DNA of 64,000 nt. It comes from Limnephilus marmoratus. Its lineage: Eukaryota; Arthropoda; Insecta; Trichoptera; Limnephilidae. Of this stretch, positions 22,083 through 33,300 are shown one piece after another. Position 1 is the first letter of the stretch; the number at the start of each line of letters is the position of its first letter. The stretch lies in contig OU862915.1 of the NCBI GenBank assembly GCA_917880885.1, positions 36,278,676 to 36,342,675 of the forward strand, written 5' to 3'. Below the pieces are notes generated by a model. The model saw only the letters and a program-made list of their open reading frames with translations, made no database searches and had not been told where the DNA came from. The position numbers were made by a program, and so were the translations under genes.

Positions 22083-22246
22083 GAATTTTACATACATTCA
22101 CTTAAATGTAATGATAACCTAGCATTTTACATCGGTAAAACTGCAAGAAATGTTCGAATGTGGGTGGTTGAACATATCAGGTTCCTAAACAGTGCTGGTT
22201 TTTCAGAATTTGCAAAACACCTCAAAGATAAAGATAATTTTCTCTA
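22083..22246 (+). pseudogene. Penelope-like GIY-YIG endonuclease remnant
   Basis: The plus-strand frame contains HSLKCNDNLAFYIGKTARNV, EHIRFLNSAGFSEFAKHLKD and KDN. The FYIGKTAR..EH..SEFAKHL layout matches the GIY-YIG endonuclease at the C-terminus of Penelope-like retroelements (usual form YxGxTxR...EH). The frame reads through the dpr exon on the opposite strand at its 5' end, which is coincidental. It is isolated from any reverse transcriptase. Confidence 0.55.
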
Positions 22247-22255
22247 GTGTAAGGT

Positions 22256-22650
22256 CCAGCGGTAAGGCTCTTGACTCGCACACCAAAGGTCGCGGGATCG
22301 GATACCGGCGAGGCAAATAAATTTTATTTGATTAATTTGTGTTATTTCACAATTTATTCATTTAAAATAATATATAGAATATTTGCTGCACGTTCCAGAG
22401 TGGAAGATACTCTCAGTATCGCCCCGGTGTAAGACCACCATTCAGAATTGAAACGTTGCTTGAGTTGGCATTAGCCGTGTTTGGTGACCAGATCTGAATA
22501 GCCAGGTACTTCCCCACCTTCCCCTTCCCTATCTCCTTCCCGACCCTACCACCCTCAGCCTCACAACATACCCTAATTGGGGATGCCATATTCTCACTGG
22601 TTTCAGACGGGAGCAGTTGGGACTCTTGTGCGGTATTCATATAAAAAAAT
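22256..22650 (+). repeat. SINE-A, near full length
   Basis: About 395 bp. The tRNA-like head (22256-22315) has GTCCAGCGGTAAGGCTCTTG and GGTCGCGGGATCGG, an RNA polymerase III A-box and B-box pair. Next comes AAATAAATTTTATTTGATTA with a TGTGTTATTTCACAATT block. The body runs through CGTTCCAGAGTGGAAGATAC, CAGTATCGCC, GTAAGACCACCATTCAGAAT, GTGTTTGGTGACCAGATC and the C-rich tract. It ends at CTTGTGCGGTATTCATATAA plus A-run. The minus-strand frame through the body is not a gene. Confidence 0.8.
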
Positions 22651-23179
22651 CATGTCTGTGGAATTAAAGAAACTCGAATATTTTGGAGTTATTATTTTAT
22701 TATTCTAATACATTGCGCCTAAAATATACAATAACCTATATAATACCTGACAAAACAAGACAATCGAATAATATTAGGTCTACTACTACTCTTACACACT
22801 AAATAACAAAAGTCGAAAATGAGTCAAACGGTGAACGTATGTCTACACCCCCCCCCCCCCCTCCCCCTAAAGGAAACATATAATCATTATCACACATCTC
22901 TCTCACACGAATAAAGAAAATTAAACCCAAGGAAAAAGTAGTACTTTGGAGAAAACACGAAGACACACATGTTTCGTGTGTCTCATTTTTTGTCTCACCA
23001 TTATTTAATTTGTGAGAAAGAACTGCAGCATTCTAGTGATTAAAAACGTATGTTTATTGCATTTTTCCTTCACGGTATTTATAAAAACGCTCAATCTATG
23101 GCAACACCGGTAAAAAGAGCATATTCTAATCAGGTTCTTCAAAACTACAACACTTGCATTATTGGAAGAAATATTTTTT
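22651..23179. other. Non-coding stretch with a C homopolymer
   Basis: Contains a run of C residues at 22848-22866 interrupted by one T. No gene seen. Confidence 0.45.
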
Positions 23180-23362
23180 CCGTGTTTGGTGACCAGATAT
23201 GAATAGCCAGGTACTTCCAAATCTTCCTTTTCCCCATCCACTTTACTCTCCACTCTATTCGGACCCGTAATATACTCCTAATTAGGATTGCCATGGTACC
23301 ACTTGCGCTTGACAGTTCTGTTGTAAGCAGTTGTGAGTCGAGTGTCGTATTTCCATTTGTTT
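23180..23362 (+). repeat. SINE-A, 5'-truncated copy
   Basis: Begins in the body at GTGTTTGGTGACCAGATATG and runs through the C-rich tract, TAATATACTCCTAATTAGG and the end GTGTCGTATTTCCAT. Confidence 0.7.
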
Positions 23363-23789
23363 GAAAATTATTGTACAGTAAATGGAAACACAACAACAAA
23401 GTTTTCCTCCTTTTTCAAAAACGAAAATATGAAAGCATATCATTAAAAATATGTTTCGAAAAACTATGAAACATTCATAACGGTTGAGAACTTTTTATCA
23501 GATTTTTCATAAAAACAGAATACCTATATGCTTTTCATTTATGATAAAAATTTGTCCCTGAAGCTAGTAGCGATATCTAGGAAACAAATGGCGGCCAACA
23601 GATATTACTCATTTTGATATTTCATATGAAAATATTTTAATTTTTCATAGATAAATATTACATAATTTCATTTGAAATAAAATTGCATATTTGTCCGAGT
23701 GTTTGTCCGTGATGGTCACCAAGTTAAAGTAATGGATCGTCATTGAATCCATCTACCGAGTTTCAGTTCGATTGGAGTATTTTTTACAC
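23363..23789. other. Non-coding stretch
   Basis: AT-rich. Around 23695-23770 the text (TTTGTCCGTGATGGTCACCA, TTTCAGTTCGATTGGAG) resembles untranslated ends of insect repeats, but I cannot place it. Confidence 0.35.
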
Positions 23790-24066
23790 AAGGAGACCCT
23801 GAGGAAAATAATTCCCCCCAGGGCATATGTAATCTTTGGGGATGCTGTGTGAAGGGTCTTTTAAGGAAATAAAGAAGAAGGGAAGGAAAAGGGCATAAGG
23901 GGTGGGTGGGAATCTGGGAGTCAGTGTGTCCAGGAGTGACGGACGTATGAATCCACCCCTCTCACTGCGGTGCAAGGCGATATTCCGAGAGAGTACGGCT
24001 GGAGAAGTCAAAGGGACTCCCTCAACCATTCTCTTCCGATCCGGCCTGCCATGCAGCTGGGTGTCG
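23790..24066 (-). repeat. Repeat-B copy
   Basis: Read on the minus strand it carries the shared end: GGGGGGAATTATTTTCCTCA, the CATCCCCAAAG block and the pyrimidine-rich body with CACTGACTCCCAGATTCC. Its upstream part (GAGGGAGTCCCTTTGACTTC) is shared with the copies at 46433 and 55785 but not with that at 57481, so the family has at least two variants. Confidence 0.65.
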
Positions 24067-24619
24067 GAAAGTGTTCAAATCTTTTTTTTTAAGTCAGTGG
24101 AAACAGAAGCCAACATTTCATCTGTTTTTTTTTACCTTACTTAATGTAAGAAACCACTGGTTGAAGACAGTGAAGTGCTACCTTTACACCCCTTATACAC
24201 CTATATGTTAGCGTACACCACTGAACGCAAGAATTTAAGAGAAATTTTATGTACGACCTTTTTCTACATCGAAATGAATTTGAATATAAGCTCATGATAA
24301 AAAAATCATATTGGTTGATCGGGCACACAGACACGCTCCCGACATACTTCTTTTCATTTATAAGTTTTCTGAATAATATTTGCATGATCATTATAATATT
24401 TGTGTGTCGTAAATAAATAAAACATATTCCCTGGTGCGCATCGCAAAACCAACGAACAGCTCATGGATACATTCAGCCAGTGTCTTTATGGCTTACCACG
24501 GGCCTCCTAACACTTAAACTAGTTCATTATCGCAGGGACACTAGCGATGCTTTCACATAACTAGGTTAACTGACTAAACATCAATCACACCAGGGTTAGA
24601 GAAGGCATTACAGAGCTAC
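24067..24619. other. Non-coding stretch, nothing recognised
   Basis: No supported frame or repeat. Confidence 0.4.
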
Positions 24620-24970
24620 AGTCAAGTGCTGTAAAACGAAGTGAAACGAAACGCAATTAGTAAAGATTCATCATTCAAAAGATTCGGAGCGACAAATGTG
24701 TTGATTTTTCCCATATCTCTATACGGTTTGGAAATATGGACTCTTAGAGCCAGCGAAAGAAAGCGCACAGAAGCCCTCGGAATGTGGTGCTGCAGAAAAA
24801 TGTTCAGCATTCCATTGACAGCCAGACCCCCAAATGTGTCCATTCTGGAAGAGCTAGGCATCCACAATAAGCTTTAAACTATCTGCCTACAGCGCATTTT
24901 AAGATACTTTGGATACATTGCTCGCCAAACTGAAGACTCCAATTTGAAGAAATTCATCGTAAATGCCAAT
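24620..24970 (+). mobile_element. LINE fragment L1-type
   Basis: Translates to ISLYGLEIWTLRASERKRTE, ALGMWCCRKMFSIPLTARPP, NVSILEELGIHNKL then, after a stop, RILRYFGYIARQTE. This is the conserved C-terminal region of RTE-like LINE polyproteins (YGxExWTL...W.RxMLxIPWTAR). SINE-A begins within a few bases of its right edge. Confidence 0.75.
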
Positions 24971-24974
24971 GTTT

Positions 24975-25270
24975 GATCCGGCGTGGTCTAACGGCTTTTG
25001 ACTCGCAATCCGATGGTCGCGGGATCGAATCCCGGCGTGGACAAATTAATTTTATATGATTTATTTGTGTTATTTCGCAATTAAGCCATTTTAAATAATA
25101 TAAAGTATATTTGCGGCACGATCCAGAGTGGAAGGTACTCTCAATATCGCCCTGGCGTAAGACCACCATTCAGAATTGAAACGTTGCTTGAAGGCTTTAG
25201 CCGTGTTTGGTGACCAAATCTGAATAGCCATATACTTCCCAACCTTCCTCTTACCCACCTCCTTCCCCTC
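24975..25270 (+). repeat. SINE-A with intact tRNA-like head, 3' truncated
   Basis: The head reads CCGGCGTGGTCTAACGGC (A box), CTTTTGACTCGCAATCCGA and GGTCGCGGGATCGAATCCC (B box), then GGCGTGGACAAATTAATTTT. The body continues to the C-rich tract and stops at CTCCTTCCCCTC. The anticodon-like loop is CTCGCAA. The best-preserved head in the window. Confidence 0.8.
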
Positions 25271-26321
25271 AATTAAAAGTACTCATTTTTTTTATTAAAT
25301 ATCCCCTGTAATGAAGGATAAGTCAAAAATCGGAAAGTATCGGCATTCAATTTTATTAAATCCAATTCTTTGTTGATGTTTAAAAACTTTTTTACATCGC
25401 TTGAATCATACGACAAATATGGAGCAACGAAAAGCTAGTTAAATACTGACAATAATTGAACCATTGAAACAATTTGAAAGTTAGGTACGACCCAACTTAA
25501 AAAAGTTACCGTGCAGACAGTTCAGACAGTTGGTTAAAATGCTGTGAAATTGCGTTAAAACTAGAGATAAATAAATTTCTATCACACAATAAAAATAAAT
25601 AGTGTCTAATGGAATTTAAAGTGGTCTGGGCGAATCCTTACGTGCTGTGTGACCTCTAAAACAAACGGAGTAACAAAATAGAGGTCGATAGTTCATCAGG
25701 TAAAATTGAAAACTACACATTTCTTTGGACTTTGTTGAGACCAAAAAAGCAACGCGATAGTGTTGCGTTCTTCAATCCCAGTGATTGGGATTAGTTGATA
25801 CATGTTCCGGAATCTTCAATAATGCCCGAGGTTCGTTAAAAATGTTCGTTCTTGATAGATGCTCTGTGCAATTCTGAAGCAAGAGAACTCGACACGTGCC
25901 CAGCTGTCGATCGTATATCCGGGTGGGGAACTGATGTCGCGGATGCGTCTGCCCACCAACTGCGAGGCAGGCCGGATTAGGGCAATGCAGCGGGACTTCC
26001 TCTAAATATCCCCATTCACTACAATGGGAGGACGAATTAATACACACACATTGTCTCCCTGTTTATCGTAGTGAGAAATGTGATCTAAACGATGTTAGAA
26101 AGAGAAAATAACACCCTCTGTATTCTCTTTACTACAAAATAATTCAAATATAAAAAAACAAAGAGAATTTTTTATTCATTATTTTTACATGAAAAGACAA
26201 AAAAGTGAGGTATCGGTTAAGTTTATAATGCATTTGTCGAAAAAAATACACGTTTGTTTTTATTTTTTTCGGTTTCAGTAATTTTAGTTTAGAAAAAACG
26301 GAAGGTGAGTAATTTATAAAC
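25271..26321. other. Mostly non-coding; unidentified frame on minus strand at 25772-26047
   Basis: A 91-codon minus-strand frame covers a less AT-rich patch (25860-26040) and reads HCPNPACLAVGGQTHPRHQF and LLLQNCTEHL. The Cys/His content hints at the tail of a LINE polyprotein, but I cannot confirm it. A weak acceptor/donor pair surrounds 26 bp at 26278-26303; I do not call it an exon. Confidence 0.3.
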
Positions 26322-26610
26322 GTAGCGGGCTTGTGTATGTTATCTTTACTTTAAAAAACAGCCTACGTTTTTGAATGGTTTGTTTGGCTACGCAGGGTTT
26401 GTGTAGCGGGCTTGTGCATGTTATCTTTACTTTAAAAAACAGCCTACGTTTTTGAATGGTTTGTTTGGCTACGCAGGGTTTGTGTAGCGGGGTTGTGTAT
26501 GTTATCTTTACTTTAAAAAACAGCCTACGTTTTTGAATGGTTTGTTTGGCTACGTAGGGTTTGTGTAGCGGGTATCTTTATTTAAAAAAACATCACAGGA
26601 TTTGAATGGT
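26322..26610. repeat. 81-bp tandem array, three full units and a decayed fourth
   Basis: Units start at 26322, 26403, 26484 and 26565, each with GTAGCGGG at the start, ATGTTATCTTTACTTTAAAA in the middle and TTTGGCTACGCAGGGTTTGT at the end. The full units differ at only a few positions, so expansion was recent. The fourth unit shortens and diverges after 26575. No open frame runs through the array. Confidence 0.9.
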
Positions 26611-27771
26611 CTGTCTCGATTCCAGATATTATTAATTCTGTTTTTCATAATTACGCGCCCATCATGCATCCCACGAAGTCGGCTACAATCGTATCTAGTT
26701 TTCGTTTGTGTGAGGTCAGGGATACCAACAACATAACAGTGACAGAATGGCGGGCGGCAACGGGCGGGCTGTCGTAGATCGGTTCGCGAAGTGAAATTTT
26801 ATTTAACGACATTGAAAATTAAAATGTATTATTTTCCGCCAGCCGTGATGCAATAAGTTTCCTTTTATAGTGATTAAGGCGAATCTAAAGTTTTTTTCAA
26901 AAAATTATTCGTAATAGCCATGGACACCAATCCCAAAAAATTACCATTTTTTTTATGCTTGAATATAAAAATTTTATATTTCAGAACTAACGTAGGTATT
27001 TGTTTTGAATAATAAAATTTGAAAGCATATTTTATCACCTTACAAAAACAGTTTTTAGTTTTCCAATGCCTTCAAATATTTCATTTAAAGCGGAAATATT
27101 TTAACCTTCTGACAAAATATTTCCGTGGCCTGAGGTGTTAATATGCCTGCACTGCTGTCTAACGTTTGATTAACTGAGCAGATGGTAGCCTAGCTTACGT
27201 GTAGACTGGAATGTCGAATAAAAATGCAAACTTCCCTAGATTTTTGTTCTGAGAATATTCCTAGTTATTTCCACGAAAAAAGTTTCATAAAAAATTTTCA
27301 TTTCGTTCTGAAATATGGTAAAATTTAACCAAAAAAAACACTCCACATTCTGCAAAATTTAGCTAATACGAGCTGTTTTATCTCTTCACGTTGAACCTTC
27401 GAGAATAGTTTATTATAAACTTTGATATAACGCTAGAATATTTAGGCAGGAGAAGGTACGCGTGATACAATGATTTGAAAAGTTTCGCAATTTATTACAA
27501 CAAATTCCAATTTCTATGAAATATCACGATAGTACAAAACAATAAATTTTGCTCTGAGCTAATATTTTGAGAAATTATAATATATTACCACGGTCGGTTT
27601 GTTACGAAACTTAACTACACACAGGGGGATGAAAAATAAACTATTTTTAAGATTAAAATGTATTTTTATTCAACAAAACAAAGGCAACATCATCGAAGTA
27701 ACAAAAGGTCACCTTGCTGCAATTATTTACTGCAATTAAGTTTACTTTTGTCCAATCTAGTACGCGTTTCA
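26611..27771. other. Non-coding stretch, nothing firm
   Basis: AT-rich except for a short CpG-bearing patch at 26740-26800, which holds a 15-codon frame (MAGGNGRAVVDRFAK). That could be a first exon or chance. Nothing else seen. Confidence 0.35.
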
Positions 27772-27865
27772 CCCCCACATTTAGAGAAAAGTCCCTCCGG
27801 GCTTACATCATTTTTGGGGATGCTGTGTGGGGGTCTTTTTAGGGAAAGGAAGGAGAGGAAGTACG
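27772..27865 (-). repeat. Repeat-B fragment
   Basis: Carries only the family's end: AGTCCCTCCGGGCTTACATC, GGGGATGCTGTGTGGGGGTC and AAAGGAAGGAGAGGAAG as written on the plus strand. Confidence 0.65.
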
Positions 27866-28346
27866 CAACTATATATAAGTGTCTCTACCTTCTACCATCC
27901 AACCTACATTCCAAATCAATCCTATCTGACAATATGTGCCAATATTACTTACGTGACGATTACTATCTACCTGTAACATCGGGCAACAATAATTCCTAAG
28001 GAAGTGTCAGTCTGTTAATGTAACTAATGCAACTAATGCTAACCTATGGTACCTCGGTTATTTAATATCGATTCATGTGGAGACTTGTGCATGTGCTCAG
28101 CCAAGGGTGCCACAATAACAAGAACGTAATAATATAACAAGAACGTTCTAAGGGAAATTAAGGTAAGTCACATTCTATTCCAGTGTCCACTGTTCACACG
28201 TGTAAGTTGTGTCATGTAAAAAAGCCATAATTATTGATTATAGTCAAATTGATTCGCCATCAATCTACGAATACGCAACATAATCCATTCAATCATATAA
28301 ATAAATAAATGCCACCCCATTTAGCCCCCCTTCCTCAAATGTTATG

Positions 28347-29118
28347 TACGAGGGTCAGTCAAAAAGTAATGCCTCCTATTTTTTTCTCCTGTAATTGTCA
28401 AGAAATAAGAATTGCAATTACATAGGTCGAAAACCACAATATTGACGATTAATTTGCCATTTTTTAATATAATCTCCGTCCATTTCCAAAGTTTTGGTTC
28501 ATTTTTTAACAAGGGCATGTATTACAGAGTGATAAAAAGCACGGTCCTGCTTCCTATGGCCATCCGCAATAGGTTTTATTGGTCGAAAGACGTGCTTTAA
28601 GCTTTTTATGGGTTGTGACGTATCGGAAAGAATTTACTGTGCATCCCCGCTCCAAAAATTAACCGTAATTAAACCCTCTGTAGTCTGTATCCCTGAACAC
28701 TGTCATCATTACTTACCCTTCCGATTGCACAGTTTTGATTTTTTTCGTCCTCGGTGAGTTTGAGTGATATCATTTCATTGACTGCCTCTTTGATTTAGGT
28801 TCCATGAAATCCATTTTTCGTCTCCAGTCACAATTTTTGTGCAGTTGCATCACCGTATACATTTTTCACTCTTTCATGAATGCGAATAGGCGTTTCACCT
28901 TCTGCATTCAAGAATTCGATCACAGAACGCTGACCAATACGAACATTTATATCAGCCATTTTGCAAACGACTTCAGTTTTGCCACCCGTTGACGCAGAAA
29001 GTTACTATTGCAGTAGATTGTAGGTTTGAGGAATAGCGCCAAATTCATTTTTTTCATTTAACTAACATATTTTCTTAGAAAAAAATAGGAGGCATTAGAT
29101 TTTTGATTGACCCTAGTA
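28347..29118 (-). mobile_element. Mariner-family element, internally deleted and decayed
   Basis: Inverted ends: TACGAGGGTCAGTCAAAAAG with TAATGCCTCC on the left, and TACTAGGGTCAATCAAAAAT with TAATGCCTCC on the right (read inward), each next to TA. The minus strand encodes MADINVRIGQRSVIEFLNAE, then IRIHERVKNVYGD, and jumps directly to KIVTGDEKWISW, which holds the first catalytic Asp. The middle of the transposase is therefore deleted. C-terminal remnants (KTLEMDGDYIKKW) lie near the left end. Many stops, so inactive. Confidence 0.85.
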
Positions 29119-29134
29119 CATAAATCATAGTTTA

Positions 29135-29215
29135 AGGAATAATTGTGTCAGTCTGAAGATGTCCTCAATAGACTGAAACCGGTTTCAGTTAACTAGTCAG
29201 AAATAAATAAATTTT
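29135..29215 (+). repeat. Penelope-like terminal motif with hammerhead-like core
   Basis: CTGAAGA (29153-29159) is followed by a 3-bp stem GTC..GAC with loop CTCAATA and then GAAA (29175-29178), leading into the palindrome GAAACCGGTTTC. Such a CUGANGA...GAAA arrangement is known from terminal repeats of Penelope-like retroelements. The stem next to the core has a U-U mismatch and no clear helix I is visible, so activity is unlikely or unproven. Confidence 0.35.
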
Positions 29216-29777
29216 AAAATTGTTTTAATGTATTGTTATAATAAATGTTTGATAAACATCCTATAACTATTCATGTTCCACGTTCCTGCCTATAAAACCC
29301 CTAGAGAAATCTGATTCTTGCCGGTCCGGGCTGCGAGCTAACCGCGTGGAAACCGTAGAATCAGCGAATTCGTATATACTCGTATAGCCGATTCATGGCT
29401 ATCTACGGTCAAACTAAACTAAAATACCTTCATTATATTATTATATTAATATCACGATTGGGGTTCCTTATCTGCGGACCGCAATTTACTTCATTCGAGG
29501 TATTCAAATGATAACGTTTATATTATTATTATTTGGGTTGGATTTTGAAAATTACGTTGATTTTGTTGTGGAGGCCTTCGAAGCGCAATTCATTCATTTA
29601 TTTCTATACGTGTATATACAGTTTACAAGTAAATATATGATCATTGCAAGTAATACAAAAATATATAAAAATTTCTAATATAAAACATGGTAATGGAGGG
29701 TAAAATAATCATTGAAGAAGAAGATAACAATAATAATCTGAACGAAAACAAGACTCAGAAAAATAGAAAAAGAAAAA

Positions 29778-29846
29778 AGTCGCAACTGGGACTCGAACCA
29801 GACCTCTCGTCTAACCGTGACGTGCGCGTTAACCAATTTCGCCATT
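29778..29846 (-). pseudogene. tRNA-like sequence (SINE head or tRNA pseudogene)
   Basis: On the minus strand: GGCGAAATTGGTTAACGCGC resembles a tRNA D arm with A box. CGTCACGGTTAGACG makes a 4-bp anticodon-type stem with a 7-nt loop. GGTCTGGTTCGAGTCCCAG resembles the TΨC arm. Position 33 of the loop is C rather than U, the T stem is imperfect and no acceptor stem forms, so it is not a working tRNA. Confidence 0.45.
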
Positions 29847-31358
29847 ATCTTTTTATTACATTACTATTATCTTTTTATTACATCGCCATTACCTTATCCT
29901 TTTCTATTTTTCAGTGTCTTTCATGTTATGATAATAATAAAACGTTTATACATCAGTAGGTTTTTCTACAATATGACATATTTTGTTCTTTTTTCATTGA
30001 TTCTATTGACAAAAAGGTCACTGTTCAGCTACAATTCAAGATTTCTCCTAGAATACAGCTGGTTTTCAGCAGTGCTTCCAGTTCTCTTTCATATTTTCGT
30101 TTAGATTATTATTGTTATCTCCTTCTTCAATGATAAATTACATTTTTTTATCTTTTATTTTTATTTATTTATTTCAATCATAAAGGTACTTAAATTAACA
30201 TGATAAAATGTTTTTCAAATTATAAACTAGACATATTTACCTTTACGAGAGGTAAAAACTCGTGTTCCATTGATGGGAATAACCTTCAAAAGTTATAAAA
30301 ATAAAGTTTTTCTTACAAAAAATTGTTAAAATAATCAATAACTGAATTATGTAAATGGTTAAGAAGTAATTTTTTGTGAACACCTCGCTTTAAGAACCGG
30401 TTCTGAGGTGTTCGCAAAAAGTGTGCATATTAATTAGCATCAGTTACAAGGATAATTTATTTATTTATTTGTAAGAAAAAAAACAGCTTTTACGTAGAAT
30501 ACAAATATAAACATATACGAGTATATTAAGTGAACTGAAGGCAACCAAAAAAAGTTGCCCGTGCTAATGTTGCCTGGATAAGGAGTTTTTATGGACCCTA
30601 CTAGGATCCATAAGCTTGTTTTCACGATAATATAACATTACCAGACATATGTATGACGTATGAGTCGTATCTGACTTATTAACATTAATTATAGGTAAGC
30701 TGAAGAGGAATGGGATTATAGGATAAGGAGAGGAATTGTTTTTCATTTTTTTTCATCTTATTATTATTTTTATACTTACATGTTTCATACTGTAGTATTG
30801 ATTTACGTTCGTACGTCTTATTTCTATTCGATTTTTCTAAAGTTATCGCTAAGCATGTCTATGTTATAAAATATTTTGTTATATTGAGCACATATACGGG
30901 GAATTGAAAATACCAATCAAAAATGCTTTATGGAAAACTAGTACACAAAACATTTATTTTAAATTATACTAGATTATGAAACATGACTGGAAACACCATC
31001 AAAGAGATAAACCGATAGAAATTTATCTTACATTTATCTTATCATGTCTTTCTTTTAGCGTTAATCAATTTCATTTTATCTAATAAAGTAGACGATAAAT
31101 ACGAACCTACCTAAATACATGGATATAAATCTCACAACAAAACTATAAATAGATATTGATGGATTATTTTTTCTCCCCTCGCAAAGTCATTAAAAAAATA
31201 ATGAGCTAATAAGCTTTTAAAAATCCTTGTCGTAAAATCCAATCAGACATTTTTTGGTTTCATATTATAGCCAGTGGGATAATCTACGTCTTTGCGACGT
31301 AAGCGAAACCAAAGAATTGTTTTTATTTTTTATTTCGCAACGTAGCGCTGTCTATCTC
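29847..31358. other. Non-coding stretch, nothing recognised
   Basis: AT-rich. Frames at 29687-30104 are low-complexity and hydrophobic by composition only. Confidence 0.4.
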
Positions 31359-31409
31359 AGTTAGGTCAGCTGCCGAGCAGTGCTTCCGCGGGGCGACTGT
31401 GCCACCACG
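31359..31409 (+). other. Candidate untranslated first exon with consensus donor
   Basis: A short GC- and CpG-richer patch starts at an initiator-like TCAGTT (A at 31359) and ends at a perfect donor, ACG then GTAAGT (31410-31415). No TATA box is evident. It could be the start of a gene or isoform on the plus strand inside the dpr intron. Evidence is only these two signals and composition. Confidence 0.25.
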
Positions 31410-31779
31410 GTAAGTACAATAATTACGGCGAAATACATTCACCGAAATACGTACCCCCGAAAGACAAATGATTATATTTTGTGTATCTTTCGAACTTGTT
31501 CGTATAAATGTGATTTAGCGAGTAAATTTTTTTAAGTATAACGACTGATCAGCATTTAAACATGATCCGCATTATGTAACAAAATACGATTTAGACATAA
31601 AATGAAACTTCATTTTTCATTTTAAAAAAGACTAAACATTTTGTAGTTGATTTGTAAGAGGTTTACAGAATTTTGTTATTTTTCTTAATGCAATGTATTT
31701 TAATTTTTTTTATTTAAAGTACAAAACCTTATACCAATTATTCAACTACCTTTTAACTGTGTAAACTAACTAACTAACC

Positions 31780-32165
31780 ATCACGCCGTTTCTCCGCAGG
31801 GGTAGGCAGAGAGGACGGACCGCCATACATTGGCACACATTCCTTGCCTCGTTTACATTCATACAACGCCTCATACATTCTCTTCTATTATTCTGACTCT
31901 TGACATGGCCCGACTCAAGTATCTGATTCACTTGGTCATGCCATGTCTTTCTTGGGCGTCCTCAACTTCTTCTACCATTCATATTTGCGTCATATATTCT
32001 CCTTACACTCCTTTCCTCGTTCATTCGCTCTACATGCCCAAACCATCGGAGCGTTACTTTCTTGATCTTACTCATTACGCTTACATCAGTCTTGCATTCT
32101 TTGCAGATTTCCACATTTCTCACACGATCATACATGGTTTAACCACACGTACGCCTCAAGTATGA
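31780..32165 (-). mobile_element. LINE fragment L3-type, C-terminal end
   Basis: Minus-strand translation gives VTLRWFGHVERMNEERSVRR, GRPRKTWHDQVNQILE and a last block with EARNVCQCMAV. This is the conserved tail of a LINE polyprotein common in insects (RWFGHVERM...GRPRKTWxDQV). The untranslated end has CGGAGAAACGGCGTGATGG and a TTAG-type short repeat (31760-31778). Stops and one frameshift are present. Confidence 0.75.
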
Positions 32166-32339
32166 TAATATAAAGTAACATATCCTGGTCGCGCTAACAA
32201 TAGACTGACTCTACCGTTCTACTATAATAACACACATACATTATCACATTATTACTCACCAATCAGTCGATTACACATTTTGGGAAATGAATATGCTAAC
32301 ATCGGCGACATTTATTTCTTAAAATTAGCGAAATATAAA

Positions 32340-32770
32340 CATGCACTCAAAAATTATTTTTCTATAATGTAATTTTATATACGCAATATGGACATGTTGA
32401 AATGAAATGTTGATATTTCTCATTGTTCTTTTTTTGTTATTTTTTGTTGTGATACACAAAATAATTGTATGTTATTTTGAAGTTTCAGTTTTTAAGTTTT
32501 TTATTTTTTCCATAATGTAACTTTATATACGCAATATGGACATGTTGAAATGAAATGATGATATTTCTCATTGTTCTTTTTTGTTATTTTTTGTTGTGAT
32601 ATGTAAAATAATTGTATGTTATTTTTAAGTTTAAAACTATTATTATGTAATGATATTATTTTTCTTACTTTTGTACTCTATTATATGTTTATTTATAAAA
32701 GGCAGTATAGCCGTTTATGTATTTAAAATAAAATTAAAATAAAATAAAATATATAAAATATAAACTTCAG
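32340..32770 (+). repeat. Tandem duplication (about 148 bp) ahead of a LINE-like A-rich tail
   Basis: TAATTTTATATACGCAATAT and TAACTTTATATACGCAATAT are 148 bp apart, and the sequence between is repeated with few changes, including TCTCATTGTTCTTTTTTTGT. It is followed by GGCAGTATAGCCGTTTATGT and an AAAATAAAATTAAAATAAAA tail, like an untranslated LINE 3' end. Confidence 0.6.
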
Positions 32771-33185
32771 TGCGTATTTAAGAGGTATCATTATCTTTGA
32801 CGTAGGTAAAAATAAAGGTTTTTTTAGACTTAACCCTTTCTAGGGTTAAAATTATACAGTAGTTGAGGATCAATAACCACTGTAACCAGTCATTAAAAAA
32901 TCACGTCGAGGGATTTGATTCCGAAATTCACGGTCTTTCCCGGAATTGTTGAAATAACAAAAGGTTATACGTTTTGTATTCCATTGACGATTCATGAATT
33001 GGTACAAAGGGGTCTACAAAATAAAATAATGATGACTGATTCGATTTACTTGGCCGTGCCACCATTTCACAAATTCAATTTTTCTTCATTTGACATTGTC
33101 TGCGGAATATTATACGGACGGGTAATTCGAGTTCCTATTAGTTGGTTTTCGCATACAACAAAAAGTCGATTTTTTTTTTATATCA

Positions 33186-33300
33186 GCACCGAACAATGAA
33201 TATGGAATCCCGAATTGGGGTGTGTTGTAAGGCAGCGGGGCGGGAACGAGTTGAGGAAGAGGAAGAGGAAGATAGGGAAGTACCTGGCTGCTTGTATCTT
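33186..33300 (-). repeat. SINE-A fragment
   Basis: CCCGAATTGGGGTGTGTTGT, the purine-rich body and GAAGTACCTGGCTGCTTGTA mark the 3' half on the minus strand. Confidence 0.6.

Noticed and set aside
24975..25045. Functional tRNA with anticodon CGC
   Set aside because: The same head is joined to the SINE-A body in several copies, and the anticodon stem is imperfect.
26278..26303. 26-bp micro-exon between TTTCAG and GTGAGT on the plus strand
   Set aside because: The flanking sites are good, but there is no partner exon, and one such pair is expected by chance in this much DNA.
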